Source: Reticulitermes speratus (Eukaryota; Arthropoda; Insecta; Blattodea; Rhinotermitidae). From it: DNA of 64,000 nucleotides. The DNA is taken from positions 47,519,135-47,583,134 of the forward strand of contig JAJKFL010000005.1 in assembly GCA_021186555.1 (NCBI GenBank), in the 5' to 3' direction. The position numbers were made by a program, and so were the translations under genes. The stretch's first letter is position 1. Each line of letters begins with the position of its first letter. The notes beneath the pieces were generated by a model. The model was not told the DNA's origin and ran no database searches. It saw only the letters and a list, made by a program, of their open reading frames with translations. This document shows, one piece after another, positions 1-10,810 of this stretch.

Positions 1-173
1 AAGGAAGGATAGAAATGACGGGACGACGAGGGAGAAGACGTAAGCAGCTACTGGATGACCTTAAGGAAAAGAAAAGATACTGGAAATTGAAAGAGGAAGC
101 ACTAGATCGCACCCTGTGGAGAACTCACTTTGGAAGAGGCTACGGACCTGTCGTAAGACAGACTACAGAATGA
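1..173 (+). mobile_element. Non-LTR retrotransposon ORF2 C-terminal tail
   Basis: An open frame from at least position 15 ends at TGA 171-173. It encodes a basic tail with TGRRGRRRKQLLDDL near its start and HFGRGYGPVVRQTTE at its end. I recognise this from memory as the extreme C-terminus of a reverse-transcriptase polyprotein abundant in cockroach and termite genomes; that is recollection, not a search. The element is cut by the left edge of the window, so the catalytic RT domain is not visible. A second, more diverged copy of the same tail lies on the minus strand at 21060-21175. The A-rich, AC-rich sequence after the stop (174-260) is probably its 3' untranslated region. Confidence 0.7.
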
Positions 174-1155
174 ATGAACACACAACACTAACAGACTAAA
201 GCTGCAGCATTGCCCAGTGTTACACAACAGTCAACACACAAAACAACAACAACACAAAGTGTAATACAAAATACAAGTTCAATCTTAAGTCACTGAGGTC
301 CCAGACAACAGTGTGCACAGACAACGACCACATGGTCATTCTTCATCACATGCAATGGCATTTTGTCACCGCTGCCTGTGAACAAGTACATCATTTTAAA
401 TGGTAATCCACTTCCTACTGTTCACACAACAGTTTGTGCTGTGAGCAACACAACTCATTAACATGAAAACACTTCCTATAAAGTAAAGCTGTCTCCATGT
501 TTCACTAAGCACCGCACAGTGAGGGTATTGAGGGTTGTGGAGGTACAGAACATACAGGCTCCACACATTCTTAACACTGGCACCAGACAGAGATAAGTGG
601 TATTCTTGCTGGCCCAGGCACTTTACTCTGAGCACAGACAGAATAGGAGGCTGGGCTGGCCTCAGGGGTTGTTTGGATGATTTGAAGATGAGAGAAAACT
701 TTGCCCCTGCCTGAAATTGATGGACAATTCCTTGGTCATCCAGCCCACAGCATTGCCTTCATGTAAAACAAGCAGTTGCCCAACAAGTACAGAAGCTTCC
801 CACATTACATAAAGCATGAATATTAATTTTGGGTTTACAAGCACCCTGAGCCAGATCAATCCCTTCAGGAACATCACACCTTATGTAAGATGATGTCAAT
901 ATCTTCCACCTATGTCTAGGCCCCCAACTAATCTCTTCCATTGAGTTGTGAACAAGTGAGTGAACTGCTTGTTCTTCCATTCAGTTTGAAACCTCCCATG
1001 CATGCTACATGCCCTGCCAATCCCTCCTTCTTAATTTTGTAAACTTCACATTATTTGGTGAACATTACATTTTATTACGCAGTGTAATGCTTTATCAAAC
1101 GTAACAACACAATGCACATACTTCACACGATGTCTGTTATTTTAAATTATAAAAA
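174..1155. other. Gap: intergenic, one SINE fragment
   Basis: No gene is visible. A degraded minus-strand piece of the tRNA-derived SINE family S1 lies at about 620-715, shown by the aggaggctgggctgg and ttgcccctgcctgaaat blocks shared with better copies. The rest is unclassified. Confidence 0.5.
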
Positions 1156-1298
1156 TTAAACTTCCACACTAACTTGTTCCAGGACAGTGCTGAGGTAATT
1201 ATCCCTCAGTTCCTGTGGGAAAAGGTTCACCATGACAGCAAACATTTTCTTCTCTTTGTTAATGCCAGTGTTCTCTCCTTCTCCTGTGGTGACTTTTC
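1156..1298 (-). CDS. Candidate terminal exon of an unrecognised gene
   Basis: On the minus strand a pyrimidine-rich acceptor (tttttctgtag) precedes 143 bases that stay open to TAA at 1156-1158. One base from an earlier exon is needed to complete the first codon. The encoded tail is about 47 residues and includes KKMFAVMVNLFPQELRDNYL and ends in VLEQVSVEV. Its composition is that of an ordinary globular alpha-helical protein and unlike the nearby repeats, which is why I list it. I do not recognise the family and found no convincing upstream exon. The minus-strand frame at 1740-1943 has some protein-like sequence, but no splice sites join it. It could instead be a fragment of a retrocopied gene. 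Confidence 0.4.
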
Positions 1299-3377
1299 CT
1301 ACAGAAAAATATAATACAGAGCACAATATAATTCTTTTAAAAAGACACACAGAAAAATTCTGTGTTAAGACTGGAATACAGTCATGCTTGTCAAACACCA
1401 AATACAACAAAGACACTCATTAGAACAGTGGTTTATAACCTTTTTACGTTTCGGTTACTTCGGTCATTTCGGTCTTTAGGTTTAAGTTCAGGTTTAGGTT
1501 AGGTTAGGTTATTTATTTATCTGTTTGCTTTTTATTAATTTGTTTGTATATTTATTTGTGTATTTATTTATTTATTTATTTATTTATTTACTGGCAGAAA
1601 GTTATGTTCTCCAACCAAACATTGCATCCAGAATGTCCTCATTCATTACTCTAAGCGAAAAACGCAGAAAAGATTGGTAAAATTCCTGTGGGCAGAAGAG
1701 GCATGGCTTGAATTTAACCCCTCACCTCCATCAATTACCCCTATTTTGGATGAAAATATAAATTTTATTCCAAACCTTAAATCTTGAAATGTGGCTGGCA
1801 GTAGGCTGCAATCCATAGCAAGGTGTTTGAGCATGACTATCTAGTTGATACCACATCTGCAATAGTTTCTTCTTGTTGGCATTTGTAAGTGCCATTTCAA
1901 AATCTTGTTTCCCAGTTGTTTTAAGTAAATGGAGCATTAGCAAGAGGCTGACTCATACGCCACTTATATTTTTCCTGCAACGAAAAGCAGACATATCACT
2001 GATATGCATTTCTTTATATTAATTCGCTATTATATTTAGTCACATTGGTCATTAGGTTAGGTTAAGTTATGTTTTTTGTCAGCTTCCATAAATTACAATA
2101 ACTTGCTGAACGATTCCCAATTTCTTGTGAGGGACTCTGCTCCATAAGTTTTTGGTCTCTACATTACGCGATATAAATGAATGTTTTTGCAATGCTGAAC
2201 ACTAATACTGAACAGTCACAGAAAGTTGCAACAAACTGTCTCCAACAGTACTGCCAACATCATGCCCTTCCCATGATATCCTATGACATTTATTCCTATA
2301 ACTACAACTAAGTGCACTTTAATTAAGTTGGAATTATATGAATAACATGCTTAATGCACAGAACATGAATAATATTCAGATCCTATCACCTATTCCTTGT
2401 GCCTATGTGTGACCATGAAGACTGGATAAAGAGGAGGCCCTAGCCCACTTGAGGCTGTTGCGCCATGAAAAAAAAAACCCCCATTCCTTACACTCCAACA
2501 CACTGTCAACGTTACATTCACCTGCCCACTGTTCGAGGCACCTTCCTCCCTCAAACTGTTGCACAATCCAATTAAACCTTATACATATATGAGGCGCAGC
2601 TTATCACATCAAACAGCCCAGCTCCAAGGTAATGGTGTGAAGATTCTGATGTGTTGCATACCATACCCGTCACGTACTACGCAATAGCTGAAAGCAATAC
2701 AATAGCTTCATGCCACATTTTTTGCTTCCAGCCAGCGTAACTGTTGCACTACCATGGTCGTATCATGTGACACAACTTTCCCCGCAAACGTGCCCTTCGC
2801 TGCCATCTATTTGGGACTAACCACATCCAGTGAGCGACGGCTACGGTAACGCACGTAGGCGCCGCATGTGGCGCCAAAAGACGTTGCTTGTAGGGGTCCA
2901 TTGAACCTTGGCCGCGGTGCTGCAAACATACCGTCATGAAATTACACCCGTCTAGGGTGTCATTTCATGCAAGGTAGTGTACGTAAACTGTAGCACACGA
3001 TGTTGGCAGCTCCACGCATGCGCCTCACCACTGTCTACGTTCGGAACTACCTTTGTTACTGCTGTCGGACCTCAATTTTAAACAATTCAGCGCCATTTTC
3101 AGTCCACTTAAAATTGTCACGGCTTATTTTCCTTGGAGCTAGTACGGTAATTTACACTTCCATATCCTTCCCGGTCTTCCACTTTGCGTAGTCCTAAAGC
3201 ATATAATCCATAAAATTTTTGCATGCAATCAGTTATATGTCCGTGCCATCCAATCACTCTTGCCAGTACTAGTATATGTAATGTTCCTGGTGCATAATAT
3301 ACTCTATTCGTTTCAGATCAAGACAAATTTTAGGTACAAGCAGGCAAGCTCGTCACTACTGTAAATATTACTTACAT
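1299..3377. other. Gap: intergenic, AT-rich with a CpG-richer block
   Basis: No gene is supported. It contains short TTAGG-type runs (1495-1512, 2053-2068), a TTTA microsatellite (1557-1591), and a block with more CpG at about 2690-3010. That block could be a promoter or unmethylated DNA, but nothing downstream confirms it. Confidence 0.5.
1557..1591. repeat. TTTA microsatellite
   Basis: About eight tandem copies of ttta follow a looser AT-rich run. Confidence 0.9.
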
Positions 3378-3665
3378 GAAGCCTGGACAGCTCAGTCGGT
3401 TTAGTGTACCGGCTGGACAACCGAGGAATTGGAGTTAGATTCCCGGCAGAGGTAAAGGGATTTTCTCTTGCCCAACTTGTCAAAACCGGCTCTCGTGCTC
3501 AACCAGCCTCCCATCAACAAGTACAGGAGTTTCTTTCGCCGGAGATAAAGCGGCCGGGACGTGAAGCTGACCACATCCCCCATCTGGTGCCAAGATTAGC
3601 AATAAAAAAGGTTACACATCCACTCCGTCATATGCCTTAGTGGCTCGCAGCGTTCACGGTTAGTA
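3378..3665 (+). mobile_element. tRNA-derived SINE, family S1
   Basis: The copy begins with an A-box-like stretch (acagctcagtcggttta), then a decayed B box (ggagttagattccc at 3430-3443). It continues through the family's body with the ggacgtgaagctgacca and catatgccttagtggc blocks. The same order of blocks occurs in the copies at 18118 and 26365. RNA polymerase III promoter boxes point to a tRNA ancestor; this is a repeat, not a tRNA gene. Confidence 0.7.
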
Positions 3666-4084
3666 CGGTTACTATTGTTACTACATTTCAGTAGTGGCGA
3701 TCAGGGGCAGAAACTGGGATTGGGGAAGGGGAAGCATGCAATCGCGACATCTTATCGTAGTGCACATCATACTCGTCAACAACGACAACTACAATATCTA
3801 CTATTAATCATAACAGATGTCGCACAAAGTCGGAAGAAGTTACCATGCCACGTGATATTTTGGACCAATCACAAAGAAGCGCCAACCTTTCATTGTGACC
3901 TGTGATTGTAACGGCTCGTGCCTCCAATAGATTGGTGCAAGAATAATTTGAATTGATTATTTATTCTCTTTCGTCTGTGGATTTTGCTTTCAGCGTCTAG
4001 ATAGTATCGTTGTGTGTTGATTACATCGTGTGTTATGTATTCTCCAGCACAGATTACTACAGATTCTCCAGCGTCTGTGGAACG
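3666..4084. other. Gap: upstream flank of the P-like transposase gene
   Basis: No gene is visible. The last part may be a non-coding first exon, because a good donor (aacg/gtaagatt) occurs at 4085 and an acceptor (tctttcag) at 4184, five bases before the THAP start codon. I could not identify a terminal inverted repeat for the transposon. Confidence 0.4.
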
Positions 4085-4188
4085 GTAAGATTTGAATTTA
4101 TGAAAGCTTAGCTTAATCCTACATGATGGGCCGTGTAATTTTGAGATGTACGTACTGTATCGCGTTGTATTCTGTTTCTTTCAGCAAA

Positions 4189-6530
4189 ATGGCCAGGCGG
4201 AACAAGTGCCACGCGGCAAGATGTACATCGACGCACAAAGACGGTGTACGATTCTTCAGATTTCCTACGAATACGATACGGTATGTCACATGCAATATCG
4301 TAATATAAGCAGATCTAATTTAATATAGTACGTATGTGGAAAAAGGAAATGTGAAAATGTCAATTGCAGTCCAGTGGACTGTGCAGGGTTACACGGCGTT
4401 ACAATAAAGAAGACCAGTCAGATGTGCACTGTGCATTCCTAATAGGAAATGTGTAAGTCATTAATACTAGGAGAATGCAATTTAAATGTATCCCATTAAC
4501 ATTAAATTCCCAAACATATGTAATGTAATGTACTTTCATTTTTTCTTTCCAGAGCCAAAGTATGGGCGGAGAACGTCGGGCAGCCATGCAGTATCGACTC
4601 TGCAAAAATGCTGTACAAATATTTTTTGTGCAGCAAACATTTTGCAGAGAGCGATTTCTGCACTTCTGAAAGGGTACGCCTGAACAAAGTGGCAGTTCCA
4701 CATGGCTCAGATTCATTTTCACATTCAATCCCACAACCTTCGGAATCTTCCTATTATAACCCTTCTCTGAACTCCTTGCCCACAAATTTAACCCCTGAAG
4801 ATAACCTCCATGTCCTACCACCCACCAGAACCTACGGCAAGGCGTCTGTGTCCTCCACTAAAACTACTATGCCTGTCCATGCAGACAGTCCTTCAACTTC
4901 TCATCAAATCCCTGGGTTCCAAACACCACCACCAGCAGGCAGAACTTTAGCAGTGAAAGAAACCTCTTGTTCCTTGAGCCCTGTAAATCCTAATGCTTGT
5001 GATGGAGAACTCAGATGTATCAATCATCAAAGCCTAGAGCAAGGCATTCTCTACTAAAAGAACTTAATTTGGCAACAGTTGCAGAATTGACACATAGAAA
5101 AAGGAAAATGTATGAACATATTCGGAAGCAGGGGAGTGCGCTATGTAAATTGAAAAAGCAATGCAAGGCAAAAAAGTTGAAAGATGTCTGTGATCTGGAT
5201 AGGGATCCAGTGATGCAGAAGCTTGCATCTTCTTTGTCTGTAGAGGCTGCCAGGTTATTGGCAGGAGTTATTCAGAACAGTAGGCAGAAGCCCAAGGGCA
5301 GGAGGTGGAATTTTGAAGACAAAGTGTTGGCTCTGGCCCTACTGAAACGCAGTCCCAAATCCTACATCCTTCTGCAGATGCTCTTCCCCCTTCCATCTAG
5401 ACGAACATTGCAGTCTGTCCTTAATACTGTTCACTTCACGGCAGGCATTAATGCCCATGTGTTTGGTGCACTCAAACACTCTGCGCAGACAATGTCTGAT
5501 AAAGATCGTTATTGTATTCTGATGTTTGATGAAATGTCAATCAGAGAAAACTTGTGCTTTAAGCAGAAATTGGGCTGCATAGAGGGTTTTGAGGACTTTG
5601 GAAGCCAGGGCAGGACAAGCAACATTGCAAATCATGCTCTGGTTTTCATGGTCAGTGGCCTGCATCAAAAGTGGAAGCAACCAGTGGCTTACTACTTTAG
5701 TCGCGGAAGCACTAAGGCTGAGATGCTTGCGCAATTTTTGAAGGAGGTTCTTGACGCTTGTCAGAATGCTGGACTGCAAGTTGTTGCCACTGTCTGTGAC
5801 ATGGGTGCCAACAATGTCAAGGCCTTGAAATTGTTGGGTGCTTCTGAAACAGAAACATTCTTCAAGTTTCATAATTAAAGAAATTGCGACAGTATTTGAT
5901 CCTCCACACCTCCTGAATGTACCCGAAACCTATTCCATAAGTATGATGTGCAGTTGAAGTCTGAGGCACTGGACAAACAGCTTCCTGTTATAGGTGGGAA
6001 CACATTTTGTGATGTGTACAAGTTTGACAAACTGCATCCACTCCGACAACTGTATAAGCTTACAGACACACACCTGAACCCTGTGGGGCAGAATGCAATG
6101 AAGGTGAAGCTGGCTGCACAAGTGTTGAGCCACACTGTAGCAGCAAGTCTGTATAGCCTCGTATGTACAGGTAAGAAATGTTTCATTGCATTCAGTTATT
6201 TGTAATGCACTGTTTTTAAGGCATTGGTTACATGAAGACAATTTTTCCAACTTCTCCCCAAAATGTACTTGTGATCAGCCGAAAAAAAAGAACTTTATTT
6301 TCTCCCAGTTTCTGTGCACTGATTACTGTGTTATTCTAATATTAATGTAACAAGGCCCTAGCTTTATTATTTTACTGATTCTTTTAGGAATGTTGAGCAG
6401 CACATACCTGGCTACTGTCACCTTCATTGGGGAAGTTGATAAGCTCTTTGACAGTTTGAACGTGGTGCGGTGTATGATTTTGTGGAACATCAAAAAGTGC
6501 AAAGATACAGTGAACAGTGTGGTTTCAACA
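4189..6530 (+). pseudogene. THAP-domain P-element-type transposase, decayed
   Basis: Exon 4189-4280 starts MARRNKCHAARC and exon 4553 onward continues RAKVWAENVGQPC, joined by a clean GT-AG intron. Together they give a THAP zinc finger: C-X4-C, then C-X2-H in FLCSKHF, ending near AVP. After a linker, 5015-5878 encodes the P-transposase core, with the catalytic-type aspartates in LMFDEMSIRE and CDMGANNV. The DPPHLL motif follows in another frame at 5905-5925. A further intron runs from the donor after CTG (6171) to the acceptor at 6388, leading to TFIGEVDKLFDSLN. The frame is broken near 5030-5055, 5870-5876 and 5926-5930, and the conserved C-terminal third is missing. The family is P element/THAP9. 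It is most likely a dead transposon copy; a domesticated gene is unlikely given the breaks. Confidence 0.85.
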
Positions 6531-6655
6531 TTCTGTCATTTTAACTATATTTTATACTCACGATTTTACTTATATATGATTTTATAAACAGTACACAAAA
6601 AATTTTACGAATGTCAATAATAGGCAGACCCAGCATTTGAGAAGCACTATTAGAA

Positions 6656-6700
6656 AGCCCCTGATGATGGCTCGTGGAGAGCCGAAACATATGTAGGGTT
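6656..6700 (+). ncRNA. Hammerhead ribozyme-like motif H1
   Basis: CTGATGA (6661-6667) is followed by a stem-II hairpin, ggctc (6669-6673) pairing with gagcc (6679-6683), then GAAA (6684-6687). Next come the palindrome acatatgt (6687-6694) and the cleavage triplet GTA (6693-6695). Stem I pairs agccc (6656-6660) with gggtt (6696-6700), with one G-U. All invariant hammerhead core positions that I know are present. The short palindromic stem III is typical of the hammerheads reported in Penelope-like retroelements, which act as dimers. Predicted cleavage lies between 6695 and 6696. Function is inferred. Confidence 0.7.
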
Positions 6701-7906
6701 CGACTATAATAAAGGGCTGATTGCACCTTTTTAGTGATTTCTGCATTTGTTGGTGTATTCCTGAATATACACTGTTTGATGTTATACATCAATCACTTTT
6801 TTCATTCATCCTGTAGATGAAAATACAGTGATATAGGATGTGAATCTGTATTATACATAACAAAAGTACAGCTGTGTTTATTGTATATACAACATATACC
6901 TTTGCTTGTATAGTCATAATAGATAGATAGATTGATTGATAGCTAGATAGATAGATAGATATAATAAAGACTATTTCTTGTGTTACGTGTATGTACATGT
7001 TTATTTACAGTGCAGTTAGACTTTTCTATTACTTATAAGATTGTCTTTTGAATGTATAACAAATACACTGTTAATATCTTTAGATGACTGAAACTCTTTC
7101 TACACGATTCTAAATGTTTTAACCCTGCAGTATACCTTACTGCCCGTTTTTGAAGAATAAAAAATTTTTAGTTTCTTTATATCTTGTCCTACATTCAATA
7201 TTGATGTGTTTGAAGTGGAAGTTAAAAGTGTGAACATTAACATACTCTGTAGCTGAGTAGATTTCAGTGCAGGGATAATAAATACATATGAATGAAATAT
7301 CTATGATATGACCTATTGTACAGGACATTATTTCATGCTGCTGCTGAACCATGTCAAGTGAAAATTATCTGTATGACAGTGGAGAAAGGGAGGGGGGGAT
7401 ATTGAGGGCCGAATAGTAGTCAACCTTACCGACTGGGATATTGCTACCGATTGCTACTAACACCTTGTGGTACTTGTGCACTGCGCATAGATGGCAGGAC
7501 AATAGACTCCGCCCCCACGTTTCCGACCAATAGCATTGAAGTTACCGATCTGGTAGTAGTAATCTGTGGTGGCGATGCTGTCGCTCGCATATGGAAGTAG
7601 TTCGTGCGCCCATCGCGTTGTTATAACCGACTGCAGGCAGGTACGACTTACGACAAGCTTGGGATAACCGCCTTTTACGTAACGTCCTTATCAAGTGCCA
7701 TCAGAATCCGTCTAGTGTTTCTCGACTTCAAAGTTGCACAGATAAGTAGTCTCCTCACAAACGTTTTTTTGCACATACGGTGCAACGAATAGGCTACATA
7801 ATAACAGACATGACGTGCCTCTAGCAGACTTGTGTCAGCAGCGAGAGAAAAGTAATGGTGGCAACATCGCAGATTGTACGCAGAAAACGTCTTGCATGTA
7901 CTTTAC
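6701..7906. other. Gap: intergenic with a GATA microsatellite
   Basis: No gene is supported. There is a GATA-type microsatellite at 6921-6962, a short G run at 7391-7398, and a more CpG-rich stretch at about 7440-7640. Confidence 0.5.
6921..6962. repeat. GATA microsatellite
   Basis: Tandem gata/gatt units, imperfect in the middle. Confidence 0.85.
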
Positions 7907-8170
7907 TGCGGGTCCTCCCACAGCTCAGGCGGTTGGTCGAGGGCTTCTTAACATGAAAGCCCGGGTTCGCTCCCGTGGCAGTATATGTTGTAACTGTGGT
8001 TGACACATTGGCACTTGGACAGACTTTTCAAAGCATTTCGAGTTCCCTTGTCAATTGTCACTGCGCCAGTGCTCAATATTCGTTCTTCTGTATCCGAATT
8101 ATGGATAATGTGTCCATTCGAAGGCACAGGTGCAGTCCCCAACATAAGAGAAAAAATACTCAGTTTGCCT
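7907..8170 (+). mobile_element. tRNA-derived SINE-like sequence, family S5
   Basis: ctcaggcggttggtcgaggg resembles a tRNA A-box half and cccgggttcgctcccgtgg a B-box half. They lie about 50 bases apart and are followed by a non-tRNA body. No second copy is seen in this window, so the family assignment is weak. Confidence 0.4.
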
Positions 8171-9054
8171 TACCCCTTTCGAGACTAAGACTGACCTGAA
8201 TTATGTTTCAAAATTCAGTTCGTACCGCGCAGTAAACAGTCTCCGTGTCGTATAATAAGAAATACCAACAACGTGCACTGTTCAAATCATGACAAGAGGA
8301 ATATTTAGGAGTCCTAGAAATAATTTTAATTCATGGTCGAATTCAACCTTCATCCATAATTTGTCAGTTCTTTGTTGTATTGAAGAAATTCTGCGTACTG
8401 CGTCTAATGTTCTGACGAAAATTGCGTTCCTCATGTAACTCACAACTGTTTTCACTTCAATTTACGCAACAAGGAAAACTTCCATGTCGCTGTCATCACC
8501 TGCAGTTAGCAGACAGCAAGGAGCAATGCAATGCACGTGTACTGTTACACTCGTGCTGCAGCACCTATTCTCGGCCCCCCCCTCCCCCCGCCACCCGAGA
8601 CGTATCACAACCCTCGTAAGTGAACAACAAAACTGAAATAATAAACTTTTTTTAACTCGCGCCGAGATTTTCCTTGGGAGAATGACAGCGCAGTGAGACG
8701 AAGATGGCGGAAGAATACTGCTGGGCGATAACACTTGCGGCAGGGCAGCCATGCTGCGGCCGATCAGGTTCCAGTGTGTTGGAGTTCGAATTTAAACTGG
8801 ACTCCTTCGTATATACATAGCTGACCTTATGTATACTTAATTCAGAATTGCACAAAATGCGACCTGCGCCGGATCTTTCGGAACTGCGGTAAGTCGGGCA
8901 GTGGCTGTATATTGTTGGCATGTTGCATCCATTGTATTTATGCGATGAACAATTTTAGAAACAAGGGCTGTTATTTTATTGAATTTTTATTATGCTGAGC
9001 ATTGCCCATTGCGTGAAGTGAAAGGCAAAGATGAAGTTTAATTAATCGCAAAAC
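8171..9054. other. Gap: intergenic, CpG-richer block
   Basis: Nothing gene-like is supported. A C run (8574-8590) and a GC/CpG-richer stretch at about 8560-8900 could be a promoter, but no coding exon follows that I can defend. Confidence 0.4.
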
Positions 9055-9165
9055 ATGAAGGGTATGCAGGAATGAAGGTATAGTTCCACTCATTCTTAGA
9101 ACTCCAGTCCCTGATGGAGGCAGATTGAATGCCCGCACCGCTTGGGTAGCAAGCTTCACTCCCGT
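9055..9165 (-). mobile_element. SINE S1 fragment
   Basis: gaaggtatagttccactcat and the flanking bases match the inverted 3' part of the S1 SINE. The tRNA-like head is missing. Confidence 0.4.
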
Positions 9166-9194
9166 CAACAGGTGGTATGATCCTTACGTTCACA

Positions 9195-9415
9195 GGGACG
9201 CTCAGCCCTCGCTTTCCGCGGAGGTTAGGTTCCAAGACCCCCGCGAAAAGTGAAAATCCGCGATTAATTGACCGCCCACCCCCCAGAAAGAAACAACATT
9301 TTAGTATTTGTTAGTGTTTTTCTTCTCTTTGCAGAAATATTATGATGGGAGCTGCTTCTTTTTTCTTTCAGCTCTTTGAACACCATGTGGTATGAATTTG
9401 CGAAAAGTGAGGGGT
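9195..9415. repeat. CCGCG-containing interspersed repeat
   Basis: A block with ctttccgcggaggttaggt and ccgcgaaaagtgaaaatccg is followed 110 bases later by gcgaaaagtgaggggtgag. This reuse of the same words suggests a short DNA-transposon-derived repeat. I do not know the family. Confidence 0.4.
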
Positions 9416-9776
9416 GAGTTTACATGCATTTTGTCTTATGTACGAGTGCGTAAACGGCAACTTCTGGGATCGACCCTGAGACCTTTGAATACACTGCACT
9501 TGCATTGCTGTCTAATCACGTTACCACTGGCAAACACTAATTTCATTCAACAAATTATCAAATGACTGGAAGAAATGCCCACATACCCCTGCTACACATG
9601 GGAACTGTTTTAAAACTCAGCACCAATTAATTACCTACCAAAAATGTAGATCCATATTGCCAATTGTGTGCATTCTGCTAGCAGAACGCAGAACTAACAT
9701 TCTGCTGCGTCATGAGACGCAACCGTCTGTTAATACTCTTGGTGTCGTAGCTGCAATAACGCTTCCGGCCGGCCGC
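9416..9776. other. Gap: intergenic
   Basis: I see nothing I can name here. Confidence 0.5.
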
Positions 9777-10010
9777 GATTCGTATTGACATTTGTGCTCA
9801 TTCTGGTTTCAGAACATGGAACTACATGGTCACGTAATAAGTGACGCTGCCATCTATTAGTAGTTCTCAGTAACCTACCGGCAATTCCGTGTGTCTCGAT
9901 CCGCATTGACATTTGAACGCATTCTATTCGCAGGACGTGGAAGTCCATGGCTCATACGAGACCTGATGCTGCCATAATAAATCCTCATAACCCACCAGCC
10001 ATAAAGTATC
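9777..10010. repeat. 120-bp imperfect tandem duplication
   Basis: cgattcgtattgacatttg at 9777 recurs as cgatccgcattgacatttg at 9897, and the parallel continues through acatgg, gctgccat and aaccyaccrgc blocks. Two units, diverged. Confidence 0.6.
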
Positions 10011-10149
10011 TGAATTGCCACTAGATGTAGAGACTATCCATACCCACCATTTTAGATCCGGGCAAATTGTTCGGGAATGTGGGAACATCCGCTACAGACA
10101 TATTCACACCTTACACTGAAACAGACGCACGTTTTCCAATACTGCATAA

Positions 10150-10236
10150 CGGGCAGCACTAAGAAGATACTTAAATGCACACTCCTTTTACTCTGTAGAT
10201 GAATTTCTTATGAGTACTGTTAACCTACAATACTGA
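10150..10236 (+). mobile_element. LINE reverse-transcriptase C-terminal fragment
   Basis: One frame reads LRRYLNAHSFYSVDEFL and ends at TGA 10234-10236. The block L-x-x-Y-L-x-x-H-S-F-Y-S-V-x-E-F is a familiar C-terminal signature of insect non-LTR reverse transcriptases (Jockey/I type, from memory). The related copy at 13208-13363 shares about 150 bases of 3' flank, so the two bracket the MADF-BESS gene as direct repeats. Confidence 0.65.
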
Positions 10237-10810
10237 CGTCTAAGACTTCACATAGAATGTTTAAAGCATTTTACAATGTACATTTTTGTATGATTTTGTA
10301 TGTTATGACTTATTCCACATCCTCTTGTCCTGTGACAAAATTATGGATCCATGGAATGTATATATGTATGTATGTGATCTGAAACTGAGCCGTTACTTGA
10401 TCCGTGCGTATGACGACCCGCGCTATAGAACGAGTGAGATCACGGATAAGCTAAAAGAAATTTCAAGGGCTACGTTAGTTGCCTGGGATCATATAGTTCT
10501 GTGTGACGGTAAGTTACCGTTTTATTGTGGAAGTTGTAATGTAATTTTAATGTATGTAGTTTTATGTATAAATATGTGTTGTGTTTGTTGCAGTGCGCAG
10601 TGGCCGCAAACAGACATATGTTAAGCCTTGGTTGTCAAGATCCACGCATCCGTGAATGCATGAAACGTGATGCGTTATTCCGTGATCACGCAAAACTCGA
10701 CGCGCATGGTTTATAATGTGATCATACATGCGTTATCACTGATCCGTGTCACGCCCCACTTGAGTTCTAGGTGACTTTGGCGTGCCACGCAAAGCGGTAA
10801 ACTTGTAGCA
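10237..10810. other. Gap: LINE 3' flank and upstream of the MADF gene
   Basis: It holds the 3' flank of the LINE fragment, and a 112-codon plus-strand frame (10286-10624) with no recognisable domain. From 10640 to 10770 there is a stretch rich in the words cgtgatc and tgatccgtg that may be part of a transposon end. Confidence 0.4.

Noticed and set aside
1495..1512. Chromosome end or telomeric insertion
   Set aside because: Only about three TTAGG units, embedded in ordinary sequence. They support an insect origin at most.
4399..4821. 140-codon minus-strand frame
   Set aside because: It is antisense to the THAP exon and linker of the P-like transposase and has no recognisable domain.
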